From the NCBI GenBank assembly GCA_018817425.1, contig JAHITX010000082.1:1-40285 (forward strand): a stretch of 40,285 bases of DNA, given 5' to 3'. The stretch is from Pseudomonadota bacterium (lineage in GTDB: Bacteria; Desulfobacterota; Desulfobacteria; Desulfobacterales; RPRI01). Positions 16,690 through 26,448 of the stretch are shown here, piece after piece; position 1 is the first letter of the stretch, and each line of letters starts with the position of its first letter. The translations under genes were made by a program, and so were the position numbers. The notes below the pieces were generated by a model. That model saw only the letters and a list, made by a program, of their open reading frames with translations, was not told the origin of the DNA and did not search any database.

Positions 16690-17439
16690 TTAATACTTCT
16701 TTCTTCTAATTCTTACAAGGGCAAGGAGTCCCGATCCAAACAACAAAATAGCTCCTGGCACAGGAACAGGCGATGCGCTTATATCACCAGTGATTGTCAC
16801 TTGATAATCACCATGATCACTGGCAAGACCACCTTCTCTAAACAGAGTAGGATAGTCTCCTTGCTCTACCGAACCAGTTAGAAAAGCATTAAATCTATTT
16901 TGTAGGTTTTGTTCCAAATTTTGGTCTGCATTATAGGTACCAACCAAAAGAAGGTAGCTACCCACATCAAGGTTTATGGTTATGTATGAATCATATGTGA
17001 ATACTACAGGGGTGGGGTCATTTTGATTGACAACTAATGAGCCATCGGATATTCCTTGGTTAGAATCACCATCGTCATCACCTTCAATGAAAACCCATTC
17101 AGATCCATTGTGTTGCGCTAAAAAAATCTCTGAATCAAAGTATGCAAACTCGCCGTCACCATTTACATCAATGTCAGTTTCTATGTTACCGGCTGTACCA
17201 TCTTGCCAAGTGAAATCTCCGTTATTTTCAGCCGATAACACATCGAAAATTATAGTACCGGATGTGTTTACGGTAATTAACCAGTGGTCGACTGTATTTC
17301 CATAATTTTGTTGGGTTTCATGTAGAGTTCCAGTTATCACTGAAGATGCGAAGGCAGGTGCTATCATAAACATTGCTCCTGCTATTGTCAGTGCGATAAC
17401 TCCAAACACGTTTTGTAGTTGCTTCCCAGAAATAATCAT
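16690..17439 (-). CDS. PEP-CTERM sorting-domain protein, DVUA0089-like
   Basis: The protein has 249 residues with a signal peptide (about 1-31, ending APAFA), a domain with a Ca-binding-like DVNGDGEFAYFDSEIFL segment and DDDGDSNQG, and a C-terminal VPVPGAILLFGSGLLAL helix followed by RIRRKKY. It should be exported and processed by exosortase. The acidic DxDGD segments suggest calcium binding. It is a second, unrelated PEP-CTERM protein, about 5 kb from the first. I did not find a good sigma-54 element upstream of this one. Confidence 0.85.
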   Translation of the reverse strand: MIISGKQLQNVFGVIALTIAGAMFMIAPAFASSVITGTLHETQQNYGNTVDHWLITVNTSGTIIFDVLSAENNGDFTWQDGTAGNIETDIDVNGDGEFAYFDSEIFLAQHNGSEWVFIEGDDDGDSNQGISDGSLVVNQNDPTPVVFTYDSYITINLDVGSYLLLVGTYNADQNLEQNLQNRFNAFLTGSVEQGDYPTLFREGGLASDHGDYQVTITGDISASPVPVPGAILLFGSGLLALVRIRRKKY

Positions 17440-17880
17440 TTCATACCTCTCTATGTCGTGATTTCTTTATTAAAGTTTCAAAGATAGGAACGATCATTGG
17501 ATGTGCGGATATCATTATGAATCTATCCATTCTTTCTGTCATAGGTATCGGAATATCTATGTGATGTCAATTAGGAAAACCCTATAGCTTTGAAAAAAAT
17601 ATTATCTTTAAAAAATTGAAAAATTAGAAAATTTTTTCATTAATGATACTACAAATGATGAGTACGATAATTTATTTTCATGATTTGCAATAGGAATCTA
17701 CAACTATTCTGATAATGTTCGATTTATTGATTACAGTTAACAGTATAAAACATGTCACTACCTTGAGCTACTGAAAGAATTATGTCAGCAGGGAAGTGTG
17801 CAAAATCTTGAAAATCGGCGCAAAGACCTTTACGAGTTGGTGTGGTTCATATCACTATTCCCAATGAATGCATTCTCTTT
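17440..17880. other. AT-rich intergenic region
   Basis: The part next to 17439 should hold the promoter of the PEP-CTERM gene, but I see no convincing element. The end towards 17880 holds a short open reading remnant, listed separately. Confidence 0.4.
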
Positions 17881-17884
17881 TTAG
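17741..17884 (+). pseudogene. Short coding-like remnant, unknown
   Basis: The + strand reads open from a stop at 17738 to a stop at 17882. Its composition is protein-like (HYLELLKELCQQGSVQ, then RRKDLYELVWF), without an N-terminal start codon. It runs into the end of the convergent RND gene. It may be the tail of a lost gene; I do not recognise the family, and chance is possible. Confidence 0.25.
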
Positions 17885-20800
17885 GCTGTAATTTTTACTT
17901 TTCTTTTGATTCGATCGGTTACCAGATAAAGCGCCGGTACGTATGCCAAGGTCAGGAAGGTTGAGACCAGCAATCCTGCAATGGCCACAACCGCTAAAGG
18001 TGATAACCTTTCCAGTCCGACAGCCATTTCAGCGGCAATCGGAAGCATTCCGGCTATGGTACTCAGGGCCGTCATTAAAATCGGTCGTGTCCGGCGGCGG
18101 ATCGCTTCTTCAATGGCTGAATGAATGTCCGCCCCGTTTGAGCGCGCGGTTTCAATAAACTCGACAAGCAGTATTGAATTGTTTACCACGATGCCGGCCA
18201 GCAGGATCATGCCCATGGCCGCAGGCATGCATAAATGCCGTTCCAGGAGCAGCATGCCCCAGGGCACCCCGATAAAAGCCAGAGGAATGGCGCTCATAAT
18301 AATTATGGGGTGCAGGTATGACTTAAAAGTAATCACCAGTGAAAAATACAGAAAAATAATCGCCAGCGCCATTGCTCCGCCAAGATTGCCGAAGCTTTCA
18401 GTCATTTGCCGGATTTCTCCTTCCTGGCTTAGCGTATATCCGCCGGGAAGTTTAATGTCCGACAGTACGGCAGTGACCTGATCCTGAAGATGGGTGATGG
18501 CGGTTCTGGAACGATAACCCAGCAGGTTGACAACCGGCAAAAGGTTTTGTCGGGTGATCTTTGACTGGCGCCAGACGGTGCGGAAATCGGCAATTTCTTT
18601 TAGCGGTACGGTGCCTGACGGTCCCGGAATCTGCAACACAGCCAGGTCGTTGACGGTATTTATTGTATTCTGATCAAAGCGCAGTCGAATGCCGTAACCG
18701 TCTTCTCCGGCAATACTGAATTGTGAAGCTATTTTACCTGTTGTTGCCGTCATAAGCGTTTCTGAAACATCTTTGGGAGAAATACCGTAACGGGCGAGTT
18801 TCGTTTCATCAAGATCGATGGCAATTTCCTGTTTGGACCAGTCCCATGAACGGGATATGGATGTCAGTCCCCTGATTTTATGAAGTCTGGCAGCGACATC
18901 ATCGGCAAGCTGGTCCAGAATTCGCGGATCAGGCCCGGAAATCATGACATCAATCGGTGCTGCAATGGAGGACAGGGGAGTTGCGCCGTAATCATAAACA
19001 TTAAAACGCTTCAGGCCGGGCAGTTCACGGAATGTCTCGCGAAGACCTGCTTCTATTTCCCAGATGGATTTGGTACGCGCAAACCGGTTTTGAAAATGGA
19101 CAGTAATCAGTCCTTCCTGAGAGGTGCGATCCGCACCAAAACTAATGACATTGGGTTCGGCTCCTACAATCGTAGACATACGGACAAAACTCGGAACATT
19201 TTTAATTAAACGCTCCATATTTTTCACCACCATTTCGGTTTGTTCAATGGTGCTGTTAGGCCAGACTTCAAATTCGATCTTAACAATACCTGTATCCATT
19301 GACGGCATCAGATCTCTTCCAACCAGCGGCATCTGTCGCATACTGATCAGCAGCAGGCCGATCAGAATCGGTAAAATCAGCATACCCCATTTCGAGGTTG
19401 CCATCCGAAAACTTTGTATAAAAAAATTCTGAAGCGGTGTGATCCAGAATTCACAAAAACGCTGAAGCGCTGTTTCGATACGGTTTGCCTGTTGGCCTGG
19501 TTTCATAAGAATCGGTGCCAGCAATGGAATAACCGTAACAGATATCACAAATGAAGACAAAAGGGCCAAAGATAGTACTACCGAAAGTGGCCGAAGGATT
19601 TTCTGGGAATATCCGCCCACAAACATAATCGGCAGCAAAACGGTCAGTGTGGTTGCGGTGCCGGCAAAATCAGCAAGAATGATTTCTTTTGTGCCGTCAA
19701 CAGAGGCCTGAAAAAGGGATTTAGCTCCGGAGGTGACGTGCCGGTCAATATTTTCAATCACGACAATAGCATCATCCACCAGCAGGCCTACCGCAAGGAT
19801 AATAGCTGTCATAGTAACGATATTGAGTTCATAATGGATGAGCTTCATACCGGCAAAGGTCAGCAGAAATGTAAACGGAATGGAGATGGCGGCTAAAAGC
19901 GTTGTACGCATGCGTGCAATAAGCAGGAAAATAACGGCAACGGTTAAAATGATGGAATCGCGAAGGGAGGTAAGCAGATTGGATACCGATGTGTTGATCA
20001 GTTCGCCCTGGGTATCGGCGACTTCAAATACCAGCTCCGGGAAGGCAGCACGTACGTCAGGCAGTACTTTGTTTAATGCATTGAGCGTTGTTGTAACATT
20101 ACCGCCTTCCGTTCGAAGAATATTAATACCGATGGCCGGTTTGCCGTTTCCATGAAAAAATGAACGTCGCTGCTGATGGGATGTTTCGATGTCTGAAATA
20201 TCGCGTAAATAAACAGCCCCGCCGCCCGCATTTTTTCCAATAACGATATCAGCCAGTTCATGCCGCCTGGTGTGTTCCCCCTGAATTTTGATCATTAATT
20301 CATCATTTTTCCGGATCAGCAGGCCGCTGGGAATGTTCCTATTTTGAGAGTATATAGCGGCGATGATATTATCAATCGATAACCCGAATCGGGCAAGCCG
20401 GTCCCGGTCAACAGTCAAATTGATTTCGGGAACGTACCCACCGAAAATCTCTACATCAGCAATGCCCTGGACCCGAAGAAACATCTCCTGGATTTCATTG
20501 TCGCATAATTGACGAATCTTTGACAGAGTAAGAGATGATTTAGGCTTTGGGTAAACAGCCAGGGTCTGCACCGGCGCAGTGGCGTCGCTAATCCTGAAAA
20601 TTCTTGGTGGCAGCATTTCCGCGGGAAGCATCGGCATGATGCGGTTTAAGGCGGCATTTACATCTGTGACTGCAGCGTCAAGACTTTTGTCATATTCAAA
20701 TTCTACCTTTACGGCAGCGGTTTCGTCACGCACGGTGGATTTGATGGACCGGGATTTGTCCAAAGAGGCCATTTCTTTTTCCACCTGCCGGGAAATTTTA

Positions 20801-20982
20801 TCCGCCATATCTTCAGCGGACGCCCCGGGCCAGATCAACAAAATTGATATCTTGGGATAATTGGAGTCCGGGAATAGATTCAAGGGCAGGGTTTTGAAAC
20901 CGATAAAGCCGAATGCTACTCCTAACAGTATTAAAGCAGTTACCGCATGTGGTCGCTTGAGATAGGCGGATATCCAGTTCAT
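17881..20982 (-). CDS. RND-family efflux pump inner-membrane permease
   Basis: The 1033-residue length and layout are those of the AcrB/HAE superfamily: an N-terminal helix, a periplasmic porter region with GASAEDM, the central block of helices, then a duplicated second half. The proton-relay Asp pair is present as Asp403-Asp404 in LLVDDAIVVIENIDRH. PLAFIGVPWGM and RRRTRPILMTALSTI are late family motifs. It uses the proton gradient to expel hydrophobic compounds through an adaptor and an outer-membrane channel. The start overlaps the adaptor stop by four bases. No TolC-type gene is in the window. The substrate cannot be told. Confidence 0.95.
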   Translation of the reverse strand: MNWISAYLKRPHAVTALILLGVAFGFIGFKTLPLNLFPDSNYPKISILLIWPGASAEDMADKISRQVEKEMASLDKSRSIKSTVRDETAAVKVEFEYDKSLDAAVTDVNAALNRIMPMLPAEMLPPRIFRISDATAPVQTLAVYPKPKSSLTLSKIRQLCDNEIQEMFLRVQGIADVEIFGGYVPEINLTVDRDRLARFGLSIDNIIAAIYSQNRNIPSGLLIRKNDELMIKIQGEHTRRHELADIVIGKNAGGGAVYLRDISDIETSHQQRRSFFHGNGKPAIGINILRTEGGNVTTTLNALNKVLPDVRAAFPELVFEVADTQGELINTSVSNLLTSLRDSIILTVAVIFLLIARMRTTLLAAISIPFTFLLTFAGMKLIHYELNIVTMTAIILAVGLLVDDAIVVIENIDRHVTSGAKSLFQASVDGTKEIILADFAGTATTLTVLLPIMFVGGYSQKILRPLSVVLSLALLSSFVISVTVIPLLAPILMKPGQQANRIETALQRFCEFWITPLQNFFIQSFRMATSKWGMLILPILIGLLLISMRQMPLVGRDLMPSMDTGIVKIEFEVWPNSTIEQTEMVVKNMERLIKNVPSFVRMSTIVGAEPNVISFGADRTSQEGLITVHFQNRFARTKSIWEIEAGLRETFRELPGLKRFNVYDYGATPLSSIAAPIDVMISGPDPRILDQLADDVAARLHKIRGLTSISRSWDWSKQEIAIDLDETKLARYGISPKDVSETLMTATTGKIASQFSIAGEDGYGIRLRFDQNTINTVNDLAVLQIPGPSGTVPLKEIADFRTVWRQSKITRQNLLPVVNLLGYRSRTAITHLQDQVTAVLSDIKLPGGYTLSQEGEIRQMTESFGNLGGAMALAIIFLYFSLVITFKSYLHPIIIMSAIPLAFIGVPWGMLLLERHLCMPAAMGMILLAGIVVNNSILLVEFIETARSNGADIHSAIEEAIRRRTRPILMTALSTIAGMLPIAAEMAVGLERLSPLAVVAIAGLLVSTFLTLAYVPALYLVTDRIKRKVKITA

Positions 20983-22091
20983 TTTTCCCCTTCGGAAATT
21001 ATCATGATGCGCCCATGCCGGCTTAACTGCATAAGCATGGATTCAGCACCGGCTGCCAGAGGTGTACCGGCTGCCAATGATCCTTCAACAACAGCCTGTT
21101 CCCCGTTGTGTCCGAGTATATTTACAGGAACCGGATGGACACTTTCATTGTCTTGAACCACAAAGACCAAAGCGCCTGTTTCCTGTTCAAGAATGCAGTC
21201 TGAGGAAACAATAAGGCCTTCCGGCATCCCGACGATCATATCCACCCCAACGGTGCCGTAACTCGGCAGTCCGAACGGCCGATCCGGTATGCGAATTTCA
21301 ACAGTCGCCAGATTCCCGGTGTTAATGGCCGGATGAATACGATATTCGGTAGCATCAAGAAAAGCGTTGCCATGACTCAAATGAAACGGCATGTTTTTGG
21401 ATAATCGTGTGACTGTTTCCTGGGACACGTGAACAATAACTTTATATCCCCGTTTGGTGTCTTCAATCATAAATACGGGGGTTCCGGTTGTGACCATATC
21501 GCCGTGATTTTTCAAACGCTTTGTAATGACTCCGTTAAAAAGAGACCTGATGCCGGTAAATGACAGGGAAACATTCGAAGCCTCAATTTCCTGTTTCAAT
21601 CGTTGCAGTCGTGAGTATGCCAATTCATAAGCAAGATATGCTTCATTTAAAGATTCTATGGAAACAGCTTTTGTTTTAATTAATTCTTTACGCCGATCCA
21701 GCATTGTTTTTTTAACTTCCAAATCTTCCCGGGCCCCTGCCAGCTCTGCCGCTATAGCGCTTTTTTGACTGACAAGCAATCGATCGTCAATTTTGGCAAC
21801 AGTCTCTCCAGCCGCAACCCGGTCTCCGGTGTCCTTATAAATTGATGTGAGATACCCGGTTGCCTGGGCGGACAATACTGCCTCTACTACTGGTTCAATA
21901 GTTCCCAGATAGTGTTCTATTATCGGGAGCTTTCCACTGTTTGCCGTTTTGATGTGAACGGGAATCGGACGAATCGTTGGCTGTGCCAAGTTTGCCAGTT
22001 CCGACTTTCGGTGGCGGACCAGAATAACTGCTGCAAGAATTAAAGCAATTCCGATTAAAATCCAAATTATGCGTTTGATGGGTTTTTTCAT
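20979..22091 (-). CDS. RND efflux periplasmic adaptor (membrane fusion protein)
   Basis: This 370-residue protein has an N-terminal anchor helix (WILIGIALILAAVILV), a barrel-sandwich (lipoyl-like) half GYLTSIYKDTGDRVAAGETVAKID, a coiled-coil hairpin (about 115-175), the returning lipoyl half SLFNGVITKRLKNHGDMVTTGTP, and a beta-barrel region. It bridges the RND permease to an outer-membrane channel. It is the first gene of the RND pair and follows the VOC gene after 48 bases, so it may share the transcript of the stress genes upstream. Confidence 0.93.
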   Translation of the reverse strand: MKKPIKRIIWILIGIALILAAVILVRHRKSELANLAQPTIRPIPVHIKTANSGKLPIIEHYLGTIEPVVEAVLSAQATGYLTSIYKDTGDRVAAGETVAKIDDRLLVSQKSAIAAELAGAREDLEVKKTMLDRRKELIKTKAVSIESLNEAYLAYELAYSRLQRLKQEIEASNVSLSFTGIRSLFNGVITKRLKNHGDMVTTGTPVFMIEDTKRGYKVIVHVSQETVTRLSKNMPFHLSHGNAFLDATEYRIHPAINTGNLATVEIRIPDRPFGLPSYGTVGVDMIVGMPEGLIVSSDCILEQETGALVFVVQDNESVHPVPVNILGHNGEQAVVEGSLAAGTPLAAGAESMLMQLSRHGRIMIISEGEK

Positions 22092-22139
22092 TTCAGAACA
22101 CTGTTCCTTTTAAAAAATGCGTTGCATGGGCCACTGAGT

Positions 22140-22520
22140 TCAACAAACAAAATTATCTTTTGTTTCGTCTGTGGTCTTTTGCCATATTTCTATGCGGTGT
22201 CCTTCAGGATCAAAAAGATAAAACACCCTGGCATTCCATGCATGCTTACTGATTGCCGTTGGCTCCAATCCGTTTTTTACCATATCTTCCCGCACGGCTT
22301 CAATATCTTCAACTTCCAGCGCTAAAGTAATACCTTTAACCGCGCAGCTCTTTATGGAAGATCGTTTTTCATCGGCAATGCTAAGTCTTGAACTTGCGGT
22401 TAAGCTGAATTCCACAAACCAGTCTGTAGAAAAATTGATTGGTAAGTGCAACCGGTCTTTATAGAAGCAAACTGTTTTTCCCCATTCTTTACAATAAAGA
22501 ATCATATTGGTGCTTATCAT
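22140..22520 (-). CDS. VOC (glyoxalase/bleomycin-resistance) family protein
   Basis: The 126 residues form one VOC unit: MILYCKEWGKTVCFYKDRL at the N-terminus, a middle LALEVEDIEAVREDMVKNG, and FYLFDPEGHRIEIWQ at the end, where Glu would be a metal ligand. Members of this family bind a metal and act in detoxification or as binding proteins; the substrate is unknown. It lies 17 bases after the flavodiiron gene, so the two are probably co-transcribed. Confidence 0.85.
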   Translation of the reverse strand: MISTNMILYCKEWGKTVCFYKDRLHLPINFSTDWFVEFSLTASSRLSIADEKRSSIKSCAVKGITLALEVEDIEAVREDMVKNGLEPTAISKHAWNARVFYLFDPEGHRIEIWQKTTDETKDNFVC

Positions 22521-22537
22521 AATGTATTATCTTTATA

Positions 22538-23716
22538 TTATTTGAATCCATTCTCCGCATGTTTTTTGGAAATAGTGTCAGCCAATTTATCCAGCGCTTT
22601 GAAATCATTTTCCGAAGGAGCCCCTTTACATAATACAGGGTCTAACACCTCAACTTTCAGATTGGGTATCATTCCGGCAAGTGTTTCCACGGTTTTGCCA
22701 CCCCATCCGTATGAGCCGATAATCGAAAGAAATTGAGCCTTGGGCCGTAAGGCATTAGCCAGAAAAGCGCAGTATGCGGCTAAAGGATGCGGACCAGCCA
22801 GGACCGTGGGAGTACCAACGACAATAGTTCCCGCATCTACCAATGCCATAGCAAGCTTGCCGATATCTGTTACAGTCAGATTAAAAAGCTCAACACGAAC
22901 TCCTTTACTCACCAAAGATGACAGAAGATGATCCACCATTATTTTTGTACTGGCATGCATGGACACATAAGGCAGCACAACTGTGTTTTTAGGTGTTCCA
23001 AGAATCCATTCCCGGTAAGCATCAATTATCCAGGCCGGATGGTCATAGATCTGCCCGTGACTTGGGGCGATCATTTGAATATTATACCCTTTGAGCTTTT
23101 CGATATTGTTTTTGATTATATTCCGAAACGGCATCATAATTTCGGCAAAATATCGTTTAGCTGCTTCATACACACGCCCTTGGTCGGTCACAAAAAGATC
23201 TGTGGTCGCTATATGGGAGCCAAAGAAATCACAACTGAAAAGAATTTGATCTTCTTTAAGGTAAGTCACCATTGTTTCCGGCCAGTGAACCCAGGGCGTA
23301 TGAATGAACTTAAGCGTTTTGTTTCCGAGGGATAAAGATTCGCCATCTGTCACAGTAATAAAAGCGTTCTCAGGGACTTTTAGTAAATCAATAAGCATCT
23401 GTTTAGCTTTGGGGGTGGTAATAACTTTCGCTTCCGGAAATCTTTCAAGAACCAGCGGGATGCTCCCGGAATGGTCCTGCTCGGCATGGTGAGAGACGAT
23501 AAAGTCAATTCTGGCAACATCGTCCAGTTGTGCCATCAACTGATCGGCCATGGCCGGATCGGCAGTGTCAAACAAAACGGTTTTCTCACTGCCTTCAACA
23601 AGGTAAGAATTATACGTAGTGCCGTCCGGTAATGGAATGAGAGAATCAAAAAGGCGCCTGTCCCAATCAACAGCGCCCAGCCAGTAAATATTTTCTTTTA
23701 TCTTTCTTTTGTGCAT
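22538..23716 (-). CDS. A-type flavodiiron protein (FprA/ROO family)
   Basis: It reduces O2 to water or NO to N2O in the cytoplasm of anaerobes. The metallo-beta-lactamase-like part has the diiron ligands His77, Glu79, Asp81 and His82 (HAEQDH), His144 (WVHW), Asp163 (SCDFFG) and His220 (PSHG). The C-terminal part from about 250 is a flavodoxin domain with the phosphate loop SMHASTKIM. At 392 residues it matches the family and has no rubredoxin fusion. AAGGAGA precedes the ATG. With the cupin upstream and an FNR-like operator before the unit, it is likely induced by oxygen or NO stress. Confidence 0.93.
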   Translation of the reverse strand: MHKRKIKENIYWLGAVDWDRRLFDSLIPLPDGTTYNSYLVEGSEKTVLFDTADPAMADQLMAQLDDVARIDFIVSHHAEQDHSGSIPLVLERFPEAKVITTPKAKQMLIDLLKVPENAFITVTDGESLSLGNKTLKFIHTPWVHWPETMVTYLKEDQILFSCDFFGSHIATTDLFVTDQGRVYEAAKRYFAEIMMPFRNIIKNNIEKLKGYNIQMIAPSHGQIYDHPAWIIDAYREWILGTPKNTVVLPYVSMHASTKIMVDHLLSSLVSKGVRVELFNLTVTDIGKLAMALVDAGTIVVGTPTVLAGPHPLAAYCAFLANALRPKAQFLSIIGSYGWGGKTVETLAGMIPNLKVEVLDPVLCKGAPSENDFKALDKLADTISKKHAENGFK

Positions 23717-23814
23717 GGATATATCTCCTTATAATGTTATGAAATATTTCATTTCTTACGAGCCACTTTTAAATTACATAAACGCCGGTCCAATTTTATT
23801 TATCTGAATCGAAA

Positions 23815-24120
23815 TTATTGTGATTTAATCATTGTCAAAATCATTTTAAATTTGCTGATGGCCTTTAGTGCATGGGGTTTGTTTGCAGGCATAATAATCA
23901 TTTCACCTTCTGATAATCGATGCGGTTCTCCTGAAATCTTAATTTCGACTTCTCCCTCAACTATCTGAACCATGGCATCAAAGGGAGCGCTGTGCTCACT
24001 TAAGCCCTGATCTTCGTCAAAGGCGAAAATCGTAACGGTCCCGGCTTTTTTATCTATTATTGTTTTGCTTACTACAGCATTTGCCTGATAATCTATCATT
24101 TCATTAATTTTTGATTTCAT
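23815..24120 (-). CDS. Small cupin-domain protein
   Basis: This 101-residue protein forms a single cupin barrel: motif 1 around LSEHSAPFDAMVQIVEGEVE and motif 2 around GEMIIMPANKPHAL. Such small cupins often bind a metal and act as sensors or isomerase-like proteins. Motif 1 has one His and few other metal ligands, so catalysis is uncertain. It is the first gene after the FNR-like palindrome and lies 98 bases before the flavodiiron gene. Confidence 0.85.
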   Translation of the reverse strand: MKSKINEMIDYQANAVVSKTIIDKKAGTVTIFAFDEDQGLSEHSAPFDAMVQIVEGEVEIKISGEPHRLSEGEMIIMPANKPHALKAISKFKMILTMIKSQ

Positions 24121-24190
24121 TTTGGAGTCCTTTCCATGTTTTTACCCCATTCTTTACTTTAAAGCAGTTGTTTTCGGAGTTTCTCGTTGA

Positions 24191-24196
24191 TTTATA
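24191..24196 (-). promoter_or_regulatory. Candidate -10 box of the cupin-flavodiiron operon
   Basis: On the - strand the sequence reads TATAAA. It would place transcription about 45 bases after the centre of the FNR-like palindrome, close to the spacing of class II activation. Confidence 0.35.
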
Positions 24197-24223
24197 CTTA
24201 AACATCCAGAGAGGAAAAAGTCT

Positions 24224-24237
24224 TTGACTTAGGTCAA
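24224..24237. promoter_or_regulatory. FNR/HcpR-like operator
   Basis: TTGACTTAGGTCAA is a perfect palindrome with 5-bp half sites TTGAC/GTCAA around four bases, the form bound by Crp/FNR-family regulators such as FNR, DNR and HcpR. It lies about 104 bases upstream of the cupin start, ahead of a flavodiiron gene, a usual target of oxygen- or NO-responsive regulators. Which protein binds is inferred. Confidence 0.6.
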
Positions 24238-24857
24238 GAATATCTTATCTTTTGTAATAAACGGGTCAGTATAACTCATAGCTATATTGATTTAGCTATG
24301 GACGATTTTGATATAATATTAAGCCTTTCTATTGCATCAATATTATCACTAAAATTCATTTTCTCACTTCTTAAGTCTATGTCAATCATAATTTTCATCG
24401 GGGCTTTAAGGAAGGGTGGTAGAGTTTATGTTATAGGGGATAGTGGAAGATGACGGAAGATTTAAGAATGCCTAATAGCAAAGTCTCACTTACAAAGAAT
24501 TATGCTTAACGGCTTATTTGATTTGGGGCAGGGCAAGTGGATGCTGATGATTACGATTTAAAAGCTCAACAATTAAAAAAGTTATGCCATTTACAGTTCC
24601 TTACCGTACTCTATATTATTCTGCTTGTTTATGTTGTTGAACGAAGCCGCTGAGGCGGCAGGGAAAAATTAAAATTAGTGTATACTCCCTTATCTGTCCA
24701 ATTTCGGGCACAATTTATAAAGGAGTGTACCATGAATAAAGCTGAAACAAATCGATGATTTCTATCTTCACTTCGAAATAACACAAAAATGGTTTGCGGT
24801 ACAGTATCTTGATCGAAATGACAATACGCAAACCAATTTATGAACTTATAGACTATA
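24238..24857. other. Intergenic region between murA and the cupin operon
   Basis: No intact gene is seen. An inverted repeat with perfect 8-bp arms (CATAGCTA 24277-24284, TAGCTATG 24293-24300) could be an operator. Near 24681-24735 an imperfect inverted repeat (GTATACTCCCTTA against TAAAGGAGTGTAC) is followed by ATGAATAAAGCTG and an early stop. This may be the edge of a decayed insertion sequence, but I cannot name one. Confidence 0.4.
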
Positions 24858-26111
24858 TCAGGCTTTAACTCTTTTTATCTTTGCTCCAAGAGCTGCAAAC
24901 TTCTTTTCTATAGCTTCGTATCCGCGGTCAAGATGATATACGCGGTTTACTTCCGTTGTGCCAGATGCTACAAGTCCGGCCAGTATAAGAGATGCGCTTG
25001 CTCTTAAATCCGTAGCCATAACAGGAGCACCCATAAGTTTTGGTACTCCGGTGATCATTGCGGTATTGCCGGAAATCTTGATATTGGCACCCATTCTTTT
25101 TAATTCGCTTACATGGATAAATCTGTTTTCAAAGATTGTTTCCGTGATTACGGAAAAACCTTTTGCGACCGACATCAAAACCATAAACTGCGCCTGCATA
25201 TCGGTGGGAAACCCGGGATAGGGCATGGTTTTTATATCAATGCTTGAGATTTTCGCCCCTCCTTTTACTCTCATGGAATTGCCCTCTATACTGATATCCG
25301 AACCGATCAATCTAAGTTTGTGAATTACTGATTCCAGATGTGTAGGTTCGCAATCAACAATTTCTATATCACCACCGGTAAGTGCCGCAGCAACCATAAA
25401 AGTTCCGGCCTCTATTCTATCGGGTATAATCGGCGTTGAAACAGGTTTTAAAGAAGGCACTCCAGTTATTGTTAATACCGATGTTCCTATGCCTTCAATC
25501 TTTGCTCCCATTTTATTTAGTACATCAGCAAGGGCAACAACTTCAGGTTCTCTGGCCACATTACGAAGAGTAGTAATCCCATCCGCAAGAACGGCCGCCA
25601 TCATGAGATTTTCAGTGCCGGTTACAGAAACTGTGTCAAAATAAAATTCCGCTCCCCTTAATACATCTGCACTTGCTTCAACATATCCATGAACAAGATC
25701 AACCTTTGCTCCAAGAGCGGCAAGACCCTTCAGATGCAGATTTATAGGACGCGCTCCTATAGAGCATCCGCCCGGAAGAGAAACCCTTGCTTTTTTAAGC
25801 CTTGCTACAAGAGGGCCAAGAACCAGTATGGATGCTCTCATTTTTCTTACAAGTTCATACGGAGCCTCATAATTATGAAGGCCTCCGGCATCCATTTTTA
25901 ATGTATTCCCTTCAGTTTCAATATTTACGCCAAGATTTATGAGAAGATCTTTTGTGCTTTTTATATCCATTAAATCTGGAACATTTGAATATGTGCAAGA
26001 ACCGTCAACAAGCAATGAAGATATTAAAATCGGAAGTGCTGCATTTTTTGCACCGCTTATTTTAACCTCACCGCTTAAAGGATACCCGCCTTCAACTATT
26101 ATTTTATCCAT
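24858..26111 (-). CDS. murA: UDP-N-acetylglucosamine 1-carboxyvinyltransferase
   Basis: It catalyses the first committed step of peptidoglycan synthesis, adding enolpyruvate to UDP-GlcNAc in the cytoplasm. The 417 residues cover the whole family length. Lys22 ([10 protein letters not shown]) and the active-site loop Cys116 ([11 protein letters not shown]) are present, so the enzyme should be sensitive to fosfomycin in principle. [13 protein letters not shown] and [10 protein letters not shown] are further family motifs. The start codon lies inside the end of the small membrane protein gene upstream, so it is translationally coupled to it. Confidence 0.97.
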   Translation of the reverse strand: MDKIIVEGGYPLSGEVKISGAKNAALPILISSLLVDGSCTYSNVPDLMDIKSTKDLLINLGVNIETEGNTLKMDAGGLHNYEAPYELVRKMRASILVLGPLVARLKKARVSLPGGCSIGARPINLHLKGLAALGAKVDLVHGYVEASADVLRGAEFYFDTVSVTGTENLMMAAVLADGITTLRNVAREPEVVALADVLNKMGAKIEGIGTSVLTITGVPSLKPVSTPIIPDRIEAGTFMVAAALTGGDIEIVDCEPTHLESVIHKLRLIGSDISIEGNSMRVKGGAKISSIDIKTMPYPGFPTDMQAQFMVLMSVAKGFSVITETIFENRFIHVSELKRMGANIKISGNTAMITGVPKLMGAPVMATDLRASASLILAGLVASGTTEVNRVYHLDRGYEAIEKKFAALGAKIKRVKA

Positions 26112-26256
26112 TATTACCTTTTATGTGTGTATCAAAAAAAGCTTTGCCAATACAATAAGTTATTCCGATGACAATAATTATAAGAGCAAACCATAAGCCG
26201 CCCATAAAGACCATATGAGACATATCCCACATCCATTCAAAACAGAAAGAAAACAT
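26104..26256 (-). CDS. Small single-helix membrane protein between qrcD and murA
   Basis: A 50-codon frame starts at ATG 26256 with a strong GGAGG ribosome site (on the - strand TGGAGGTAAATAATG) and ends with TAA at 26104, overlapping the murA start by eight bases. The protein begins [20 protein letters not shown], has one membrane helix ([17 protein letters not shown]) and a short charged tail. The ribosome site and the gene coupling make it likely to be real. It may be an accessory subunit of Qrc or of another membrane complex; I do not recognise a family. Confidence 0.65.
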   Translation of the reverse strand: MFSFCFEWMWDMSHMVFMGGLWFALIIIVIGITYCIGKAFFDTHIKGNNG

Positions 26257-26306
26257 TATTTACCTCCATGTAGCGCCCAAGTGTTAAGGTAACTGTGCTG
26301 GTTGTT

Positions 26307-26427
26307 TGGTTCACAGTTCACAGTTGGTCTCCTTGAGCCCTTCATACGCAAATCCCGGCTTATTATTTATACGATAGAGCCACTAAACGTTTGGTTTTAT
26401 CGAACTTTAACCTTGAACTGTGAACCA
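26307..26427. repeat. Short element with 14-bp inverted ends (121 bp)
   Basis: TGGTTCACAGTTCA (26307-26320) and TGAACTGTGAACCA (26414-26427) are perfect complements. The 93-bp centre has no coding potential. It lies between the qrcD stop and the small membrane gene and resembles a small non-autonomous repeat. A long transcript hairpin is also possible. Confidence 0.5.
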
Positions 26428-26448
26428 TGGAACTCTGAACCCAAAGAG

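Noticed and set aside
17440-17880. Sigma-54 promoter for the second PEP-CTERM gene
   Set aside because: No GG/GC pair with correct spacing was found on the - strand upstream of 17439.
24733-24765. Gene starting ATGAATAAAGCTG with a good ribosome site
   Set aside because: It stops after eight codons; at most it is a leader or the start of a decayed insertion sequence.
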